The notes beneath the pieces were generated by a model. It had not been told where the DNA came from, made no database searches, and saw only the letters and a program-made list of their open reading frames with translations. A stretch of 44,419 nucleotides of DNA from Polaromonas sp. CF318 (lineage in GTDB: Bacteria > Pseudomonadota > Gammaproteobacteria > Burkholderiales > Burkholderiaceae_C). Both the position numbers and the translations under genes were made by a program. Position 1 is the stretch's first letter, and each line of letters opens with the position of its first letter. The stretch lies in assembly GCF_000282655.1 (NCBI RefSeq), contig NZ_AKIV01000099.1, positions 1-44,419 on the forward strand. The letters are read 5' to 3'. Below, piece after piece: positions 42,508 to 44,419 of the stretch.

Positions 42508-42563
42508 GGTGCATTGTTGCAATGCACCAATATCGGGCATTGAACTTGCTTACATTGGTGCAT
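42508..42563 (+). promoter_or_regulatory. overlapping inverted repeats across the kinase/phosphatase start
   Basis: Hairpin 1: GGTGCATTG-TTG-CAATGCACC (42508-42528), a perfect 9-bp stem. Hairpin 2: ATGCACCAAT (42522-42531) paired with ATTGGTGCAT (42554-42563), a 10-bp stem that includes the A and U of the start codon. They share the middle arm, so only one can form. A sigma-54-like GGGCATTGAACTTGCT (42535-42550) lies inside; it would give a near-leaderless transcript. Confidence 0.5.
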
Positions 42564-44310
42564 GGCATTTGATCTGGACATTGGCTTCGCCACGCTGGCG
42601 GGCCGCAAAAACAGCAACGAGGACTTCTGCGCGGCCATGCTGCCCGAGCCGGGACAGGAGGGCATGGGCTCCATCGTGGCGGTGGCCGACGGCGTGAGCA
42701 CCGGCGGCATGGGCCGGGAAGCGGCGCAAACCACGGTCACCAGCCTGGTCCGCGACTACTACGGCACGCCCGAAACCTGGGACACCACGGTGGCGCTGGA
42801 CCGCATCATCGGCGCGCAGAACGCCTGGCTGGCCGGCATCAACCGCCGGCGCCAGCCGGCCGTGGGCCTGACCACCCTCACGGCGCTGGTGCTGCGCGGG
42901 CAGTCCTATACCCTGGCGCATGTGGGCGATTCACGGGCTTATCTGCTGCGCGGCGGCGCTTTGCAGCAGCTCACGCACGACCATGCGGTCAACCATCCCG
43001 ACTTCAGGCACCAGCTGCTGCGCTCGGTGGGTGCCGAAGACCATGTGGTGGTCGATTACATGCAGGGCGACCTGCAGGTGGGTGATGTGTTTGTGCTCGT
43101 CACCGACGGCGTGCACGGCGTGCTGCGCGATGCGCGGCTGCGGGATTTTGCCGGCCTGCAGGAGGAGGGCGGCTCCCAGCTGGCCAGCCAGGGGCTGGTC
43201 GATGCCGCCCTGGCCGCCGGCAGCAACGACAACCTGACGGCCGTCGTGGTGCGGGTGCGCGGCCTGCTCGACGCCACCCTGCAGGATGTGAGCCGTATTG
43301 CGCAAACCCTGCCGGTGCCGCCCAGACTCAAGGTCGGCGACGTGATCGACGGCCTCGTGGTGACCGCGAAAGTGGCCGACAACGAAATCCATGTGCTGTA
43401 CCAGGTGCGCGACCCCGGCACGCGGGTGCTTTACGCCCTCAAGGCCCTGAACCCCGCGCGGTCCCACGACGGCGAGGAGCGCGCCATGCTGGCGCACGAG
43501 GCCTGGCTGGCCATGCGCATGCAGTCGGGCCCGGCGGCGGGCCATCTGGTCAGGCTTCACGAAAGTCCGCCGGCCGGGCAGGAGCGCAGCGCTTTTTACC
43601 TGCTGTACGACTGGCACAGCGGCGAGACGCTGCAGCAGCTGCTGGAACGCGGCCACAAATTCAGCGTGGAACAGGTGCTGGGCGCGGCCACCCAGGCGGC
43701 GCGCGCGCTGGGCCGGCTGCACCGCCAGTGCGTGATCCACCGCGACATCAAGCCCGCCAACCTGCACCAGGGCGAAGACGGCGTGCTGCGCCTGCTGGAC
43801 CTGGGTGTGGCGCTCAGCGGGCGCGAGCCCGAAGCCATGCGCAAGCTGCACGCCGGCACCCCCAGCTTCATCAATCCCGAGCAATGGGGCTTCAGCGCCA
43901 CAGGCAGCGATGGGCCCGAGGAATTGCCGGACGCGCAAAGCGACCTGTTCGCGCTGGGCGTCACCCTATACCAGTTGCTGACCGCGCGGCTGCCTTATGG
44001 CGAGGTGCTGCCTTACCAGGCCGGCCGCTACTACCGCGACCCGGTCGCGCCCAGCCGGATCAATCCGGAGGTGCCAATCTGGCTCGACCACATCGTGCTC
44101 AAGGCCGTGGCGCGCGACAAGCGCCGGCGCTTTGAAACCGCCGAAGAGTTGCTGCTGGCGCTGGAACGCGGCGCCTCCCGGCCGCTGACTGCGCCGCAGG
44201 GGACGCCGTTGATTGAGCGGGATCCGGTGATGTTGTGGAAGTTGTTGTTGGCGGTCAGTGTGGTGGTGAATGTTTTGTTGATTTATTGGTTGTTGTTTTT
44301 GCCTCGTTGA
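42562..44310 (+). CDS. bifunctional PP2C phosphatase / serine-threonine kinase
   Basis: A 582-residue membrane-anchored signalling protein. The PP2C domain spans residues 1-235, with metal ligands Asp43 (VADGVSTGG), Asp182 (VTDGVHG) and Asp223 (SNDNLTAV), and GDSRAYLLR at 122-130. The kinase domain (about 265-535) has Lys294 (YALKALNP), HRDIKPAN (393-400, Asp395) and a DLG instead of DFG (413-415); GTPSFINPEQ replaces the APE motif. A TM segment occupies 558-580. Similar kinases adjoin nirB in Pseudomonas (PA1782 region). No Shine-Dalgarno is visible before the ATG. The nine Leu codons of the TM anchor are all TTG, unlike the CTG-rich body. Confidence 0.93.
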   Translation: MAFDLDIGFATLAGRKNSNEDFCAAMLPEPGQEGMGSIVAVADGVSTGGMGREAAQTTVTSLVRDYYGTPETWDTTVALDRIIGAQNAWLAGINRRRQPAVGLTTLTALVLRGQSYTLAHVGDSRAYLLRGGALQQLTHDHAVNHPDFRHQLLRSVGAEDHVVVDYMQGDLQVGDVFVLVTDGVHGVLRDARLRDFAGLQEEGGSQLASQGLVDAALAAGSNDNLTAVVVRVRGLLDATLQDVSRIAQTLPVPPRLKVGDVIDGLVVTAKVADNEIHVLYQVRDPGTRVLYALKALNPARSHDGEERAMLAHEAWLAMRMQSGPAAGHLVRLHESPPAGQERSAFYLLYDWHSGETLQQLLERGHKFSVEQVLGAATQAARALGRLHRQCVIHRDIKPANLHQGEDGVLRLLDLGVALSGREPEAMRKLHAGTPSFINPEQWGFSATGSDGPEELPDAQSDLFALGVTLYQLLTARLPYGEVLPYQAGRYYRDPVAPSRINPEVPIWLDHIVLKAVARDKRRRFETAEELLLALERGASRPLTAPQGTPLIERDPVMLWKLLLAVSVVVNVLLIYWLLFLPR

Positions 44311-44373
44311 GGGGGTTGAGCCGGGTCTTGTTCCGGCCCTTGCGCTCTTTGCTGAGGGCGGCTGGCCGGGTCT

Positions 44374-44419
44374 CGCCCCGGCGGGCGACTTACTTTCTTT
44401 TGCTTCGCCAAAAGAACGT
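44374..44419 (+). repeat. dispersed hairpin repeat (second family), truncated by window end
   Basis: GGCGGGCGACTTACTTTCTT leads into ACTTTCTTTTG-CTTCGC-CAAAAGAACGT, an 11-bp inverted repeat with one mismatch. It is a sequence type I recall as common between genes of Comamonadaceae and is likely a terminator-like element after the kinase gene. The preceding 64 bases (44311-44373) contain CCGGGTC/CCGG-type short palindromes and no gene. Confidence 0.7.

Noticed and set aside
42522..42543. Possible NtrC site TGCACC-AATATC-GGGCAT
   Set aside because: Only the left half fits the TGCACC/GGTGCA half-sites; the right half is degraded, and the same bases are better explained by the overlapping hairpins.

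Overview
The window is a high-GC, tightly packed chromosomal segment of a betaproteobacterium, most likely Burkholderiales, family Comamonadaceae (Polaromonas/Rhodoferax/Variovorax type). This rests on remembered family resemblance of the proteins (MutS, PmbA, YbiB, NirB, NasA), the heavy G/C third-position codon use, and a dispersed intergenic repeat with a GCCCCC-CGA-GGGGGC hairpin that I associate with this family. No phage, IS element, CRISPR array, tRNA or rRNA was seen.

Layout. (1) 1-4.5 kb: the end of an IclR-type regulator, an alpha/beta hydrolase, an Anbu-type proteasome homologue and mutS. (2) 4.9-18.05 kb: a 15-gene lipid/polyene cluster resembling aryl-polyene (APE) clusters. Two plus-strand genes (PlsC-like acyltransferase, GT2 glycosyltransferase) face a 13-gene minus-strand operon, which reads in transcription order: ACP, COG4648 membrane protein, AMP-ligase, ApeI-like dehydratase, LpxL-like acyltransferase, LolA-like carrier, MMPL exporter, NodB-type deacetylase, PAP2 phosphatase, ketosynthase, chain-length-factor-like KS, ApeP-like dehydratase, FabG-like reductase. 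Many of these genes overlap by 4-11 bases. (3) 18.2-28.5 kb: mostly housekeeping genes: a FUSC-family protein, suhB, trmJ, cysE, a DUF4870 protein, mog, darP, pmbA, yqeY, rpsU and a secreted haloperoxidase-like hydrolase. (4) 28.6-32.9 kb: an AraC regulator divergent from that hydrolase, a BaiN-like flavoprotein, a sterol-desaturase-family protein and a secreted metallophosphoesterase. (5) 33.0-44.3 kb: a nitrate/nitrite assimilation locus: cobA, ybiB, nasA, nirD and nirB on the minus strand, divergent from an ANTAR-PilJ regulator and a PP2C-phosphatase/Ser-Thr-kinase fusion.

The nitrate locus is the most interesting part. Between nirB and the divergent regulator there is a sequence matching the sigma-54 consensus (TGGCAC-N5-TTGCA). 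Close to the predicted start it is followed by two hairpins with the identical hexaloop AACGAC (A at loop position 1, G at position 4), which is the RNA signature recognised by ANTAR antiterminators. Further down lie two mutually exclusive hairpins and a 33-codon leader ORF. The divergent gene encodes a NasT-like pseudo-receiver plus ANTAR domain fused to a soluble domain with two NarX/PilJ-type nitrate-sensing-like motifs. Together they look like a one-protein sensor/antiterminator with its cognate leader. A short relic duplicating the start of NasA overlaps the real nasA start codon. Overlapping inverted repeats also cover the start codon of the kinase/phosphatase gene. CobA (siroheme precursor) and Mog (molybdenum cofactor) supply cofactors for NirB and NasA. 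No nitrate transporter is in the window; it may lie beyond 44.4 kb.
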